From: Paraburkholderia acidisoli
GTDB taxonomy: Bacteria > Pseudomonadota > Gammaproteobacteria > Burkholderiales > Burkholderiaceae
Reading direction: 5' to 3'
Length of the DNA stretch: 64,000 nt
NCBI RefSeq assembly: GCF_009789675.1
Contig: NZ_CP046914.1
Location: forward strand, 310,001 to 374,000
Position numbers and translations under genes: made by a program. Positions 34,340 through 46,782 of this stretch are shown one piece after another (the stretch's first letter is position 1; each line of letters starts with the position of its first letter). The notes below the pieces were generated by a model. That model searched no databases, was not told the DNA's origin, and saw nothing but the letters and a program-made list of their open reading frames with translations.

Positions 34340-34678
34340 ATGAAGCGCATCCAGATCATCAAGACCGCCGCCGGCGCAGCCTGCATGACGTTCGCCCTTC
34401 TCGCCAGCGCCCAGACCACGACGGCGCCCGCGGGCAGTTCGGAGACGGTCGGCCAGCACGTCGACGACGCGACCGTCACGACCAAGGTGAAGGCCGAACT
34501 GCTCGGCGCGAAGAACGTCAAGTCGACGCACATTCACGTGAAGACCCACAACGGCGTGGTCTCGCTGACGGGCACGGTGCCGAGCGCACAAGATCGCGAC
34601 AACGCCAAGCAAGTGGTGGAAGGCGTGACGGGCGTCGCGTCGGTCAAGAACCACCTGAAGGTCGCCGCAGGCAGCTAA
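34340..34678 (+). CDS. BON-domain periplasmic protein (OsmY-like)
   Basis: 112-residue exported protein. Signal peptide ends LLASAQ near residue 25; one BON domain follows (VGQHVDDATVTTKVKAELLGAKNVKSTHIHVKTHNGVVSLTGTVPS, features: start DDATVTTKVKAELL and Gly in GVVSLTGTV, end GVTGVASVKNHLKV). BON proteins bind phospholipid surfaces and often accumulate in stress. AAGAGGAG gives strong translation. The probable sigma-54 promoter ties its expression to the divergent rpoN, suggesting nitrogen or stress-state control. Confidence 0.9.
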   Translation: MKRIQIIKTAAGAACMTFALLASAQTTTAPAGSSETVGQHVDDATVTTKVKAELLGAKNVKSTHIHVKTHNGVVSLTGTVPSAQDRDNAKQVVEGVTGVASVKNHLKVAAGS

Positions 34679-34762
34679 GCGGTCAGCCTTGTCTGCCCCA
34701 GGACGCGTGACGGGCTTCGCTTTTCCCGGTTAGGCGAAGCCGCGTTGCGGGCTTGGGCGATT

Positions 34763-34809
34763 GAAGAAAAAACGCGCACGGAAGATCGCTTCCGTGCGCG
34801 TTTTTCTTC
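34763..34809. terminator. Strong bidirectional terminator
   Basis: GAAGAAAAAACGCGCACGGA followed by A pairs with TTCCGTGCGCGTTTTTCTTC around the 6-base loop GATCGC, giving an almost perfect 20-bp stem with A and T tracts within it. It separates the BON gene (plus) from the aldo-keto reductase (minus). A smaller hairpin GGCTTCGC/GCGAAGCC lies at 34713-34740. Confidence 0.9.
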
Positions 34810-34830
34810 GCTCGCTGCGAAGCGCAGAGC

Positions 34831-34845
34831 AGGCGGTTAGTTGCA
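34831..34845. repeat. 15-bp element AGGCNGTTAGTTGCA, copy 1
   Basis: AGGCGGTTAGTTGCA, 20 bases after the stop of the minus-strand aldo-keto reductase. Identical except for the N at 41214-41228 and 49348-49362, each just 3' of a minus-strand gene. Confidence 0.7.
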
Positions 34846-34865
34846 GTTCATGTGGCGGCGCCAGG

Positions 34866-35918
34866 TCAGTCTTCGCCGTGGCGCGACTGCTTGATCTGCT
34901 CGCGCCGGTACTCGCCCTGACGCGCGAGCATCCAGCCCGGATATTCGGCCGGCAAGCCGCTCACGTCGTCGAGCACGGCGAGTTCTTCTTCCGAGAGCGT
35001 CACTTGCGTCGCGGCGATGTTGTCGTCGAGCTGGTCCACGCGTTTCGCGCCGATGATCACCGTTGTTACCGCGCGCTGATGCAAGAGCCACGCGAGCGCG
35101 ATCTGCGCCACCGAAACGCCCTTCTTTTCCGCGATCGGCCGCATTGCGTCGACGCAATCCCACGCGCGGTCGCGATTCACGGGCGGAAAGTCGAACGTCG
35201 TGCGGCGGCTGCCCGCCTCGCCCTGCTGCTCGCGCCCGTACTTGCCGCTCAACAGGCCGCCCGCGAGCGGGCTCCAGACCATCAGCCCGAGGCCTTCGCT
35301 GCGCAGCATCGGCGCGAGTTCGCGTTCGAGGTCGCGCCCCGCGATCGTGTAATACGCCTGTAGCGATTCGAAGCGCGCGAGCCCGTGATGATGCGCAATG
35401 CCGAGCGCCTTCATGATCTGCCACGCGGCCCAGTTCGACACGCCCACGTAGCGCACGTGGCCGTGCTGCACGAGCGTGTCGAGCGCGCGCACGGTTTCCT
35501 CGATCGGCGTGGCGGGATCGAAGCCGTGAATCTGGTAGAGGTCGATGTGGTCGAGTTGCAGGCGCTTCAGGCTCGCCTTCACGCCGTCCATGATGTGATA
35601 GCGCGACGCCCCGCGCTCGTTCGGCGATTTGCCCATTTCGCTGAACACCTTGGTCGCGACCACGACCTGATCGCGCGGCACCTTGAGATTCTTGAGCGCC
35701 TGGCCGGTGATCTGCTCGGACACGCCTTGTGAATAGACGTCGGCGGTATCGATGAAATTGATACCGGCGTCGATGGCGCGGCCGACGAGGCGTTCGGCTT
35801 CCGCCTGCTGCAGATCGCCGATCTGGTTCCAGATGCCCGCGCCGCCGCCGAACGTCATCGTGCCGAGGCAAAGCTCCGAAACGAACAGGCCCGTGCGGCC
35901 CAGAGAGTTGTAACGCAT
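34866..35918 (-). CDS. Aldo/keto reductase
   Basis: 350-residue NADPH-dependent TIM-barrel reductase. MRYNSLGRTGLFVSELCLGTMTFGGG start, catalytic Asp and Tyr in FIDTADVYSQG near 56-61, Lys in VVATKVF, His in HIDLYQIHGFDP; C-terminal cofactor site TTVIIGAKRVDQLDDN. It belongs to the AKR11/YghZ-like bacterial group acting on varied aldehydes; substrate unknown. ACGGAG precedes ATG 35918. Monocistronic. Confidence 0.9.
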   Translation of the reverse strand: MRYNSLGRTGLFVSELCLGTMTFGGGAGIWNQIGDLQQAEAERLVGRAIDAGINFIDTADVYSQGVSEQITGQALKNLKVPRDQVVVATKVFSEMGKSPNERGASRYHIMDGVKASLKRLQLDHIDLYQIHGFDPATPIEETVRALDTLVQHGHVRYVGVSNWAAWQIMKALGIAHHHGLARFESLQAYYTIAGRDLERELAPMLRSEGLGLMVWSPLAGGLLSGKYGREQQGEAGSRRTTFDFPPVNRDRAWDCVDAMRPIAEKKGVSVAQIALAWLLHQRAVTTVIIGAKRVDQLDDNIAATQVTLSEEELAVLDDVSGLPAEYPGWMLARQGEYRREQIKQSRHGED

Positions 35919-36323
35919 GTGAGACTCCGTCGTGAGTGAGAGGAAACAACGGGAAACGTCCAACGCGGCGAGGATACTGCGTTTCGCCGCGCGCTTGCCG
36001 GGCCGCCGCCGCGCCGGGCCGCCGTTGCGCCGGGCCGCCGCCATGGCTTGAAAACGGGCGTGGCGGCCGGATATGGATGGAATCCGCCAGTTCGACAATG
36101 CGCGTAACTTGCGCGGGTTGTGCCGCCGTTGCGCCGCAGCGCCGCCCTGCGCGATTGCCGTGCCGCGCGAAACCGAACGGTTCCGGACACGCCCGCGCGC
36201 TCGCGCATGAAAGCTGCGAGACTCGCAATCACGAGCCGCCATCGCGCGTGACGCGGCCCGATTCCTCCTGATAGCGCGCCGATTCCGCTATTTCCCGTTT
36301 TCCCGCTTTCGCCTCAACCATCC
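35919..36323. other. 405-base GC-rich gap with tandem repeat
   Basis: Lies between the divergent aldo-keto reductase and lhr. It contains three copies of the 16-bp unit GCCGGGCCGCCGCCGC at 35997-36042. Arg/Ala-rich frames are open here but look non-coding. No clear promoter stands out. Confidence 0.45.
35997..36042. repeat. Tandem 16-bp GC repeat, about three copies
   Basis: GCCGGGCCGCCG recurs at 35997, 36013 and 36029 with CCGC or TTGC between. Pure G/C composition makes copy number prone to slippage. Confidence 0.7.
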
Positions 36324-39300
36324 ATGAGCACGTCCGTCACCGATCCGCACGCTGTCGATGCGAACGCCGCCGCCCCGGCCGACGACGACGTGCTCGCGCG
36401 CTTTCATCCCGCTGTCGCGGGCTGGTTCCGCCGCAGCTTCGACGCCCCGACCGCCGCGCAGCGCGCCGCGTGGCCGCTCATCGCCGCGCAACGCGCGACG
36501 CTGGTGGCCGCGCCCACGGGCTCCGGCAAGACGCTCACCGCGTTTCTCGCCGCGCTCGACGAACTCGTGCGCGAAGGCCTCGCGCACGGCGGCGCGCTGC
36601 CCGACGAAACGCTCGTGATCTACGTTTCGCCGCTCAAGGCGCTCTCGAACGACATCCGCCTGAATCTGGAGCGGCCGCTCGAGGGTATCGGCGAGGAACT
36701 GGCGCGGCTCGGCCTGCCGCCCGTCGCGATTCGCACCGCCGTGCGCACGGGCGACACGCCGCAGCCCGAACGCGCCGCGCAGCGCAAACGCGCGCCGCAC
36801 ATTCTCGTGACCACGCCCGAGTCGCTTTACGTGCTGCTCGGCTCCGAGTCGGGCCGCAAGATGCTGGCGAGCGCGCGCAATGTGATCGTCGACGAAATTC
36901 ACGCGCTCGCGGGCAACAAGCGCGGCGCGCATCTCGCGCTGAGTCTCGAACGCCTCGACGCGCTGTGCGGCCGCAAGCTGCTGCGCATTGGTTTGTCGGC
37001 GACGCAAAAACCCATCGAAACCGTCGCGCGCTTCCTGGTCGGTCTCGGCGATGCCGCGCTCGACGCCGCCGCGCCACCACCCGCCTGCGAGATCGTAAAT
37101 GTCGGTCATACGCGCGCACGCGATCTGGCCATCGAGGTGCCGCCCGTGCCGCTCGAAGCGATCATGGCGAACGACGTGTGGGAGCGCGTGTACGACCGCA
37201 TCGCCGAACTCGTCGCCATGCATCGCACCACGCTCGTGTTCGTCAACACGCGGCGCATGGCCGAGCGCGTGGCGCGTCATCTCACCGACCGGCTCGGCAC
37301 CGAAGCCGTGGCCGCGCACCACGGCAGCCTCGCGCGCGAACATCGCTTTCTCGCCGAACAGCGCCTGAAACAAGGCGATCTGCGCGTGCTGGTGGCAACG
37401 GCGTCGCTCGAACTCGGGATCGATATCGGCGATGTCGATCTCGTCTGCCAGATCGGTTCGCCACGCTCGATCGCCGCGTTCTTGCAGCGCGTGGGACGCT
37501 CGGGCCACCAGGTGCGCGGCGTGCCGAAGGGGCGCTTGTTCGCGACATCGCGCGACGACCTGATCGAATGCGTGGCGCTGCTCGACTGCGTGCGGCGCGG
37601 CGAACTCGACCGGCTCACGCTGCCGCGCGCGCCGCTCGACGTGCTGGCCCAGCAGATCGTGGCCGAAGTGGCCTGCGCGGAATGGCGCGACGACGATCTC
37701 TACGCGCTCGTGCGCCGCGCGACGCCGTGGGCGCGCTTCGAGCGCGCGCAATTCGACGCTGTGCTGCGCATGCTCGCCGACGGCTACACGAGCCGCCATG
37801 GGCCGCGCGCCGCGTATCTGCATCGCGACATCGTCAGTCAGACCTTGCGCGCCCGGCGCGGCGCGCGGCTCGCGGCGCTTACCTCGGGCGGCACGATTCC
37901 CGACAACGCCGACTACGCCGTGCTGCTCGAACCGCAGAGCGTGAAGATCGGCACCGTCAACGAGGACTTCGCGGTGGAAAGCCTCGCCGGCGACGTGTTC
38001 CAGCTCGGCAACGCGTCGTATCGCATTTTGCGTATCGAGTCCGGCCGCGTGCGCGTGGAAGATGCGCAAGGCCAGCCGCCCAATATTCCGTTCTGGCTTG
38101 GCGAGGCGCCGGGCCGCAGCGACGAGCTTTCGTTCGCGATTTCGCGGCTGCGCAAGCAGGTCGAAGCGTTCTTGACCGAGGCGGATCAGGTCGCGGAAAA
38201 CGAAGACGATCGCGCCGTCCAACGCGCCGCCGGCGACAACGCGAAGTTCGCTCGGGCCGTCGATCGCGCCACCGCGAAACTCGCCGCCGCGCTCGATCTC
38301 GACGACGCGGCCGCGCGCCAGATCGTCGACTATCTCGCCCGGGCCCGCGGCGCGCTCACCGTCCTGCCGACTCAGGACACGCTCGTGATGGAGCGCTTCT
38401 TCGACGAGTCGGGCGGCACGCAACTCGTGATCCACACGCCGTTCGGCAGCCGCATGAACCGCGCGTGGGGCCTCGCGCTGCGCAAGCGTTTTTGCCGCCA
38501 GTTCAACTTCGAATTGCAGGCGGCCGCGACCGAAGACGCCATCATCCTCTCGCTCACGGGCGCGCACAGTTTCGCGCTGGACGAGGTGTGGCGCTATCTG
38601 CATTCGAATACCGCCGAGCATCTGCTGGTGCAGGCGCTGCTCGACGCGCCGCTGTTCGGCGTGCGCTGGCGCTGGAACGCGACCACGGCGCTCGCGCTGC
38701 CGCGTCAGACGGGCGGCCACAAGACGCCGCCGCAAATTCAGCGCATGCGCAGCGAGGATCTGCTCGCCGCCGTATTTCCCGATCAGGTCGCGTGCGTCGA
38801 GAACCTCGCGGGCGAGCGCGAGGTGCCCGAGCATCCGCTCGTAGGCCAGACGCTCGACGATTGCCTGCACGAGGCGATGGACACCGAGGCGTGGCTCGCG
38901 CTGCTGCGCCGGATCGAGGCGCGCGAAGTGACGCTGGTCGTGCGCGAGTTGCCCGCGCCATCGCCGCTCGCGGCCGAAGTGCTGAGCGCGCGCCCGTATG
39001 CGTATCTCGACGATGCGCCGATCGAGGAACGCCGCACGCAGGCGGTGCTGTCGCGGCGCTGGAGCGACCCCGAATCCGCCGACGATCTGGGCGCGCTCGA
39101 CACCGAAGCGATCGCCAGCGTGCGCGAGGAAGCGTGGCCGCAAGTGCGCGACATCGACGAAATGCACGACGCGCTCAACACGCTCGGCGTGCTCGCGGAA
39201 AGCGAGGCGCGAGGCGAGCCGCAATGGCCGGCCTGGCTCGCCGAACTTGCCGCGGGGGGTCGCGCGACGCGCTTCGCCGTTGCGCAGCACGACGCGTTGT

Positions 39301-40934
39301 GGGTGAGTATCGAGCGCCTCGCGTGCGTGCGCGCGCTCTACCCGCAGGCGCAATACGAACCTCCGCTCGCGCCGCCGCCCGACTATGCCGAGGCATGGAG
39401 CGAAGACGCCGCGCTGGTCGAGATCGTGCGCGCGCGGCTTTCCGGGTTCGGGCCGCTCACGCTTGCGGAGATCGCCCGGCCGCTCGCGCTCGAAGCAAGC
39501 GTGGTGGCGCTCGCGCTCACGCGCCTCGAAGCCGAGGGCACGGTCATGCGCGGCCGCTTCACGCCCGCGGCGATGCATGGCGGTGGAGAGGAATGGTGCG
39601 AGCGCCATCTGCTGGCGCGTATCCATCGCTACACGGTGCGCAAGCTGCGGCGCGAGATCGAACCCGTCGAGCGCCATCACTTCATGCGGTTCCTGTTCGA
39701 ATGGCAGCGCGTCGCGCCGGGCACGCGCGGCTCGGGCCGCGACGCGCTCGCCGCCGTGCTCGATCAGCTCGAAGGCTGGGAAGCCTCGGCGCTCGCGTGG
39801 GAGGACGAGATCCTGCCCGCGCGCATCGATGCGCGTCTGGGCGATGCCGCGCCGATGCTGCTCGACGACCTCTGCCGCGCCGGCCATCTCGCGTGGGCGC
39901 GCCTACCCGCGCGGGCGGCCGCGACGGCGACCTCGACGGTGCGTAGCACGCCGGTCGTGCTGCTCTCGCGCCGCGAACTGTCGCACTGGATGGCGCTGGT
40001 CGCCCCCCCCGACACGGCCGGCCTCTCTGCGCGCGCCCGACGCGTGTACGACGCGCTGACGCGGCACGGCGCGATGTTCTTCGACGAACTCGCCTCCGAT
40101 GCGCACCTGCTCGGCGTCGAACTCGAGAACGCGCTCGGCGAACTGGTCTCGGCGGGACTCGTCAACGCGGATAGCTTCGCTGGCCTGCGCGCGCTCGTGA
40201 AACCGGCGGCGCAGCGCGGCAGCACGCACGGCCGCAGGAAACCGCGCGGCTTTGCGCCGCTGATTGGCGGCATGGCCGATGCGGGACGCTGGGCCGCGTT
40301 GCGGCGCGTGACATTGGCGGAACCTGCCGCCGGGCCGGAAACCCCATCCGTCGACGAAACGTCCTGGCCAGACGCCGCGCGCACGAAAGCCGGCGTGCCC
40401 GCGCGGCGTCCGCCCGTCGAGCCGGAACGGCTCGAACAGGTGGCGAAGGTCCTGCTGCGCCGTTATGGCGTGATCTGCTGGCATCTGCTCGCCCGCGAAG
40501 CGCCGTGGCTGCCGCCGTGGCGCGATCTGCTGCGCGTGCTGCATCGCATGGAGGCGCGCGGCGAGGTGCGCGGCGGGCGTTTCGTGACGGGTTTGTCCGG
40601 CGAACAGTTCGCGCTGCCCGAAGCGGTCGCGCTGCTGCGCGAGGTGCGGCGGCGGGCGAATGCTTCGGTGGTTGCCGATGCGGGTGTCGCAGCCGGTGCG
40701 GGTAGCGGCGAGCGCGGCGAGGACGGGCTCGTCTGCATTCCCGCCGCCGATCCGCTCAACCTCGTGGGGACGCTGCTGCCCGGCGAGAAAGTGCCCGCGG
40801 TGGCGGGCAACCGCATCGTGTTTCGCGACGGTGTGCCGGTGGCGACGCTCGTGGCGGGAAAGTTTGCGTTTCTCGGCGACTTCGACGAGGGGACGCGGAG
40901 CGCGTTGCGCGCGCGGTTGGTCAAGCCGTGGTGA
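36324..40934 (+). CDS. lhr: Large ATP-dependent helicase-related protein Lhr
   Basis: 1536-residue superfamily-2 helicase, the long (Lhr-HEL plus CTD) form, believed to act in DNA repair. RecA1: Walker A APTGSGKT near 62-69, [33 protein letters not shown] near 189-194, GLSATQ. RecA2: [36 protein letters not shown], and [20 protein letters not shown]. Then winged helix, beta-barrel and Lhr-CTD parts; the long C-terminus (about 900-1536) includes DHLxEL-like and [13 protein letters not shown] blocks. Length fits bacterial Lhr (about 1500). No mre- or exonuclease partner lies next to it. Confidence 0.95.
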   Translation: MSTSVTDPHAVDANAAAPADDDVLARFHPAVAGWFRRSFDAPTAAQRAAWPLIAAQRATLVAAPTGSGKTLTAFLAALDELVREGLAHGGALPDETLVIYVSPLKALSNDIRLNLERPLEGIGEELARLGLPPVAIRTAVRTGDTPQPERAAQRKRAPHILVTTPESLYVLLGSESGRKMLASARNVIVDEIHALAGNKRGAHLALSLERLDALCGRKLLRIGLSATQKPIETVARFLVGLGDAALDAAAPPPACEIVNVGHTRARDLAIEVPPVPLEAIMANDVWERVYDRIAELVAMHRTTLVFVNTRRMAERVARHLTDRLGTEAVAAHHGSLAREHRFLAEQRLKQGDLRVLVATASLELGIDIGDVDLVCQIGSPRSIAAFLQRVGRSGHQVRGVPKGRLFATSRDDLIECVALLDCVRRGELDRLTLPRAPLDVLAQQIVAEVACAEWRDDDLYALVRRATPWARFERAQFDAVLRMLADGYTSRHGPRAAYLHRDIVSQTLRARRGARLAALTSGGTIPDNADYAVLLEPQSVKIGTVNEDFAVESLAGDVFQLGNASYRILRIESGRVRVEDAQGQPPNIPFWLGEAPGRSDELSFAISRLRKQVEAFLTEADQVAENEDDRAVQRAAGDNAKFARAVDRATAKLAAALDLDDAAARQIVDYLARARGALTVLPTQDTLVMERFFDESGGTQLVIHTPFGSRMNRAWGLALRKRFCRQFNFELQAAATEDAIILSLTGAHSFALDEVWRYLHSNTAEHLLVQALLDAPLFGVRWRWNATTALALPRQTGGHKTPPQIQRMRSEDLLAAVFPDQVACVENLAGEREVPEHPLVGQTLDDCLHEAMDTEAWLALLRRIEAREVTLVVRELPAPSPLAAEVLSARPYAYLDDAPIEERRTQAVLSRRWSDPESADDLGALDTEAIASVREEAWPQVRDIDEMHDALNTLGVLAESEARGEPQWPAWLAELAAGGRATRFAVAQHDALWVSIERLACVRALYPQAQYEPPLAPPPDYAEAWSEDAALVEIVRARLSGFGPLTLAEIARPLALEASVVALALTRLEAEGTVMRGRFTPAAMHGGGEEWCERHLLARIHRYTVRKLRREIEPVERHHFMRFLFEWQRVAPGTRGSGRDALAAVLDQLEGWEASALAWEDEILPARIDARLGDAAPMLLDDLCRAGHLAWARLPARAAATATSTVRSTPVVLLSRRELSHWMALVAPPDTAGLSARARRVYDALTRHGAMFFDELASDAHLLGVELENALGELVSAGLVNADSFAGLRALVKPAAQRGSTHGRRKPRGFAPLIGGMADAGRWAALRRVTLAEPAAGPETPSVDETSWPDAARTKAGVPARRPPVEPERLEQVAKVLLRRYGVICWHLLAREAPWLPPWRDLLRVLHRMEARGEVRGGRFVTGLSGEQFALPEAVALLREVRRRANASVVADAGVAAGAGSGERGEDGLVCIPAADPLNLVGTLLPGEKVPAVAGNRIVFRDGVPVATLVAGKFAFLGDFDEGTRSALRARLVKPW

Positions 40935-41040
40935 CGTGGATTTTTGGGAGCGGCGGGCGGGCTATGTTCCCAAGGCTGACGATGTCGCGGCTGTGTCGCG
41001 GGAGCGTTTGCTTTCCCGGCAACCGCGACTTCGACGAAGA

Positions 41041-41081
41041 CGCGATGCGGGTTTCCCGAACGCCGGGAAGCCCGCGTCGCG
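41041..41081. repeat. Long hairpin without T-tract
   Basis: Left arm 41041-41058 and right arm 41064-41081 pair over 18 bp with two G-U type mismatches around a 5-base loop (AACGC). No T-run follows on either strand, so a simple Rho-independent terminator is doubtful; an RNA-stabilising 3' structure or REP-like element is possible. Confidence 0.55.
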
Positions 41082-41213
41082 AAGGCTGAATCAGGTCACA
41101 GCAATTCGCTGACCTCCATGCGCCGCGATATCGCGAACACCGGATCGACCCTGAAAGCTTCAACCCGGCGCACGCCTGCCTTCCCGCGCCCACTCTCCAT
41201 CGCCTCGCGAACC

Positions 41214-41228
41214 AGGCCGTTAGTTGCA
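41214..41228. repeat. 15-bp element AGGCNGTTAGTTGCA, copy 2
   Basis: AGGCCGTTAGTTGCA, 10 bases after the stop of the minus-strand P-type ATPase gene. Confidence 0.7.
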
Positions 41229-41238
41229 ACTCACGACA

Positions 41239-43947
<2,709 letters not shown>

Positions 43948-43977
43948 CGTCAAGCTCTCCCAAAAGTGACAGAATCC

Positions 43978-44008
43978 ATTGAACAGCCTGTAGTCGCTAC
44001 AGGGTCAA
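43978..44008 (-). promoter_or_regulatory. MerR-type promoter/operator of zntA
   Basis: Minus strand: -35 TTGACC (44003-44008), a 19-base spacer, -10 TTCAAT (43978-43983). The spacer contains the perfect dyad CCTGTAG-TCG-CTACAGG (43987-44003). The over-long spacer and dyad are the hallmarks of CadR/PbrR/ZntR promoters, where metal-bound regulator untwists the DNA. Confidence 0.88.
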
Positions 44009-44051
44009 GCAGTCTGTCACCCGCATCTGTCACTCATTGGGAGCCGCGATC

Positions 44052-44549
44052 ATGCGAATTGGCGAACTCGCGCGCCTCGCGCACTGCGACGTCGAAACCG
44101 TGCGCTTTTACGAACGCGAGGGCTTGCTCGACGAGCCCGCGCGTGAAATGAACGGATACCGCAGCTATACGCCCGGCCACGCCGTTCAACTCAACTTCAT
44201 CCGTCATTGCCGCTCGCTCGGCATCGGGCTCGTGGATATCCGCATGCTGCGCCGCTTTCAGGCCGATCCGAGCCAGCCCTGCGACGAAATCAACGAGCTG
44301 ATCGACAGCCAGATCGCACGCATCCATCAGCAGATCGAGTCGATGCGCGTGCTCGAGCAGCAGTTGCGCACGCTGCGCGACAGCTGCCACGCGCACCATC
44401 AAAGCAGCGCCGAGTGCGGAATCATGAAGAACCTGGCACAGCCCGTGGACGACGAAAGCTGTTCGTGTCATGCCGATACGCCCGCGCAAGCCGCGCTCGA
44501 CGCGGTGCACCCGGCGGGCGCGCCGCACCGGCATCCAGCAGCGGAGTGA
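44052..44549 (+). CDS. cadR: Cd(II)/Pb(II)-responsive MerR-family regulator
   Basis: 165-residue dimeric activator. N-terminal MerR HTH (MRIGELARLAHCDVETVRFYEREGLL; described, residues 1-26), RSYTPGHAVQLNFIRHCRSLGIGLVDIR, then the dimer helix. Metal ligands align with CadR/PbrR: Cys77 (SQPCDE), Cys112 and Cys122 with His between (CHAHHQSSAEC), plus a His/Cys-rich tail (CSCH, HRH). ATG 44052 lies 44 bases past the operator it is expected to bind. Divergent from the ATPase gene. Confidence 0.92.
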   Translation: MRIGELARLAHCDVETVRFYEREGLLDEPAREMNGYRSYTPGHAVQLNFIRHCRSLGIGLVDIRMLRRFQADPSQPCDEINELIDSQIARIHQQIESMRVLEQQLRTLRDSCHAHHQSSAECGIMKNLAQPVDDESCSCHADTPAQAALDAVHPAGAPHRHPAAE

Positions 44550-44626
44550 CACGCGCGGCGCGGGCTTCCTCAGGCAGCCCGCCGCGCCGTCTCACCGAAG
44601 CCCGCTACGCACGCCTCGCTACGCAC

Positions 44627-46084
44627 TCAAGGCGCGGCGGCGATCACCTCGGCGACCGTTGCCGTGAGTTTCTTCGCGTAGGGCACGTGCAGGAACTCGT
44701 TCGGGCCATGCGCGTTGGACTTCGGCCCGAGCACGCCGCACACCATGAATTGCGACTTCGGGAAGCCTGCCTGCAGCACGTTCATGAGCGGAATCGTGCC
44801 GCCCTGACCGAGATACGCGCAGTCCGCGCCGAAGTGCGTGCGCGAGGCGTCGTTGAGCGCATGCGAGAGCCACGGCGCCAGTTCCGGCGCGCTCCAGCCG
44901 TTCGCCGCGCCCGCGTCGGGCTTGAAGGTGACTTTCGCGTTGTACGGCGGGTCGAGTTCGAGCAGCGCCTTGAGATCCGCTACGGCCTTCGACGCCTCCA
45001 CGAGCGGCGGCAAACGCAGCGACAGCTTGAACGCCGTGCGCGGCCGCAGCACGTTGCCCGCGTCGGCGAGGGCCGGCAAACCCGCCGCCCCCGTGACCGA
45101 GAGCGAAGGCCGCCACGTGGAATCGAGCAGCGCCTGCTGCGGGTCGGTGGTCTTGGGCAGCACGGGGCGGCCGTCCTGACCGCAGGCCCACGGCAGGCCC
45201 TTCCACACGCTGTCACCGAGAATCCTTGCCGTGGCCTCCGCCTCGCTCAAGCGCTGCTGCGGAATCGCGCAATGGAAACCCTTGGGCAGCAGCGTGCCGC
45301 TCGCGGCGTCTTCGAGACGCTCGAACAGCTGCCGCATGATGCGAAAACTCGAAGGCGCGATGCCGCCATACGAGCCCGAGTGAATGCCCTCTTCGAGCAC
45401 TTCGACTTCGAGGTCGCCGGCCACCAGACCGCGCAGCGAGGTGGTGAGCCACAACTGGTCGTAATTGCCCGCACCCGAATCCAGGCACACGACGAGGCCG
45501 ACTTCGCCGAGCCGGTCGCGCAACGCGTCGACATAGGGCAAAAGGTCGTAACTACCCGATTCCTCGCAGGTTTCGATGAGCCCCACACAACGCGGACGTT
45601 CGATGCCCTGGGCGTCGAGCGCGGCGATGGCGGTGACGCTCGCGTAGATCGCGTAGCCGTCGTCGGCGCCGCCGCGACCGTAGAGCCGGCCGTCTTCGAG
45701 CTTCGGCGTCCACGGGCCGAGGTCGTTGCGCCAGCCCGCGAACTCCGGCTGCTTGTCCAGATGGCCGTACAGCACGACGGTTTCCGTGTTGCCAGAGCGC
45801 GTGGCGGGCGCCTCGAAGAAGATCACGGGCGTGCGGTCGGGCAAACGCACGATTTCGAGCTTCAGACCGCGCACGGGCTGCTGCTCCGCCCACTTCGCCG
45901 CCTCCTGAACCACGCGTTCCAGATAACCGTGCTTCGCCCATTGCGGGTCGAAGGCCGGGCTCTTGGCCGGCACGGCGATGTAGTCGGTGAGCGCGGGCAC
46001 GATCTCGTCGTGCCATTTGCGCTCGACGAAAGTGCGCAATTCGTCGTGATCGAGTTGCCGAGTGGCTTCGGACGTATCGGACAT
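44627..46084 (-). CDS. M20-family metallopeptidase (dipeptidase-like)
   Basis: 485-residue cytoplasmic zinc hydrolase. M20 motifs: VVLYGHLDKQPE near 103-113 (metal His and Asp), GRGGADDGYA near 137-146 (bridging Asp), ETCEESGS near 170-177 (catalytic Glu pair), a dimerisation domain (GLVAGDLEVEVLEEGIHSGSYGG), and GPKSNAHGPNEFL near 457-469. The GYAxY variant is typical of CNDP-like dipeptidases. ATG 46084. It follows cadR convergently with 77 bases between. Confidence 0.9.
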   Translation of the reverse strand: MSDTSEATRQLDHDELRTFVERKWHDEIVPALTDYIAVPAKSPAFDPQWAKHGYLERVVQEAAKWAEQQPVRGLKLEIVRLPDRTPVIFFEAPATRSGNTETVVLYGHLDKQPEFAGWRNDLGPWTPKLEDGRLYGRGGADDGYAIYASVTAIAALDAQGIERPRCVGLIETCEESGSYDLLPYVDALRDRLGEVGLVVCLDSGAGNYDQLWLTTSLRGLVAGDLEVEVLEEGIHSGSYGGIAPSSFRIMRQLFERLEDAASGTLLPKGFHCAIPQQRLSEAEATARILGDSVWKGLPWACGQDGRPVLPKTTDPQQALLDSTWRPSLSVTGAAGLPALADAGNVLRPRTAFKLSLRLPPLVEASKAVADLKALLELDPPYNAKVTFKPDAGAANGWSAPELAPWLSHALNDASRTHFGADCAYLGQGGTIPLMNVLQAGFPKSQFMVCGVLGPKSNAHGPNEFLHVPYAKKLTATVAEVIAAAP

Positions 46085-46251
46085 GATCGGTTCCCTGCGA
46101 TGAAAACCCCGATGATAGACCCGAACCCCGCGCCGCCGCACCCCGCTCGCCCCAACGTTAGCCGTTTGGCCAGGACCTTACGTGCGCCCGACGCCAATCC
46201 GCGCGACAATAGCCGACCATCTGCCATCGCAATTTTTGAGGAGAGCCAACC

Positions 46252-46563
46252 ATGGTGAGCCGTTCCGCCTTCGAGATGATCGCTCTCGCAGTCGTGATCG
46301 CGCTTTACTTCCTGCCCGCGCTGATCGCCGACCGGCGTCATCGCCACGATCTGCTCGTGCTCGCCATGTTCAATGCGCTGCTCGGCTGGACCGTGCTCGG
46401 CTGGCTGCTGGCGCTGGTCTGGTCGCTGCAGCCGAATCCGCCGCGCGATCTGGGCGGCCAGACCACGGTGCGCAGCCGCCGGATCGGCATGCAGATCTTC
46501 TCGCGCCGCCTCGACGCCCGCGTGCAGGCCCGCGAGTCGCGCGCGACCGAGCGCAAGCGCTAG
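46252..46563 (+). CDS. Superinfection-immunity (T4 Imm-like) family membrane protein
   Basis: 103-residue inner-membrane protein with two helices (FEMIALAVVIALYFLPALIA, residues 7-26; LVLAMFNALLGWTVLGWLLALVW, about 35-57) and a basic tail. The YFLPALIA, NALLGWTVLGW pattern defines the family named for phage T4 Imm. In bacteria the role is unproven; many copies are chromosomal housekeeping genes rather than defence genes. AGGAG precedes ATG 46252. No phage genes are nearby. Confidence 0.82.
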   Translation: MVSRSAFEMIALAVVIALYFLPALIADRRHRHDLLVLAMFNALLGWTVLGWLLALVWSLQPNPPRDLGGQTTVRSRRIGMQIFSRRLDARVQARESRATERKR

Positions 46564-46782
46564 GTCCCGGCACCGCGCCGCGGGTTTCGCGCGGTTTCGA
46601 CAGCATTCGCGCGGGCTGCATAACTGTCTGCCCTGGCCGGATGGCCAACGTGCCCGTCGAGTCGAGCGCACGCGGTTCCGGCAGGAAATAATCGGCGTAA
46701 TTCGTCGTCAAACGAAGCCGCCCGTCACAGCGTTCGCGGCGGCCAATCCCACGCCCCGCGCCGGGGTTAACTGGAGCCATTC

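Larger units (their letters stand above)
40935..41238. other. 304-base gap between convergent lhr and zntA
   Basis: No gene. It contains the 18-bp-stem hairpin described at 41041-41081 and the 15-bp recurrent element at 41214-41228. The region otherwise reads as ordinary GC-rich spacer. Confidence 0.6.

Noticed and set aside
36288..39887. Long frames opposite and within lhr (minus strand 36288-39887; another plus frame 36470-39946)
   Set aside because: lhr is unambiguous over this whole range; the others are Arg/Ala-rich shadows.
46252..46563. Phage-defence gene suggested by the superinfection-immunity family name
   Set aside because: No phage or defence genes are nearby and the family is common in chromosomes without such a role.
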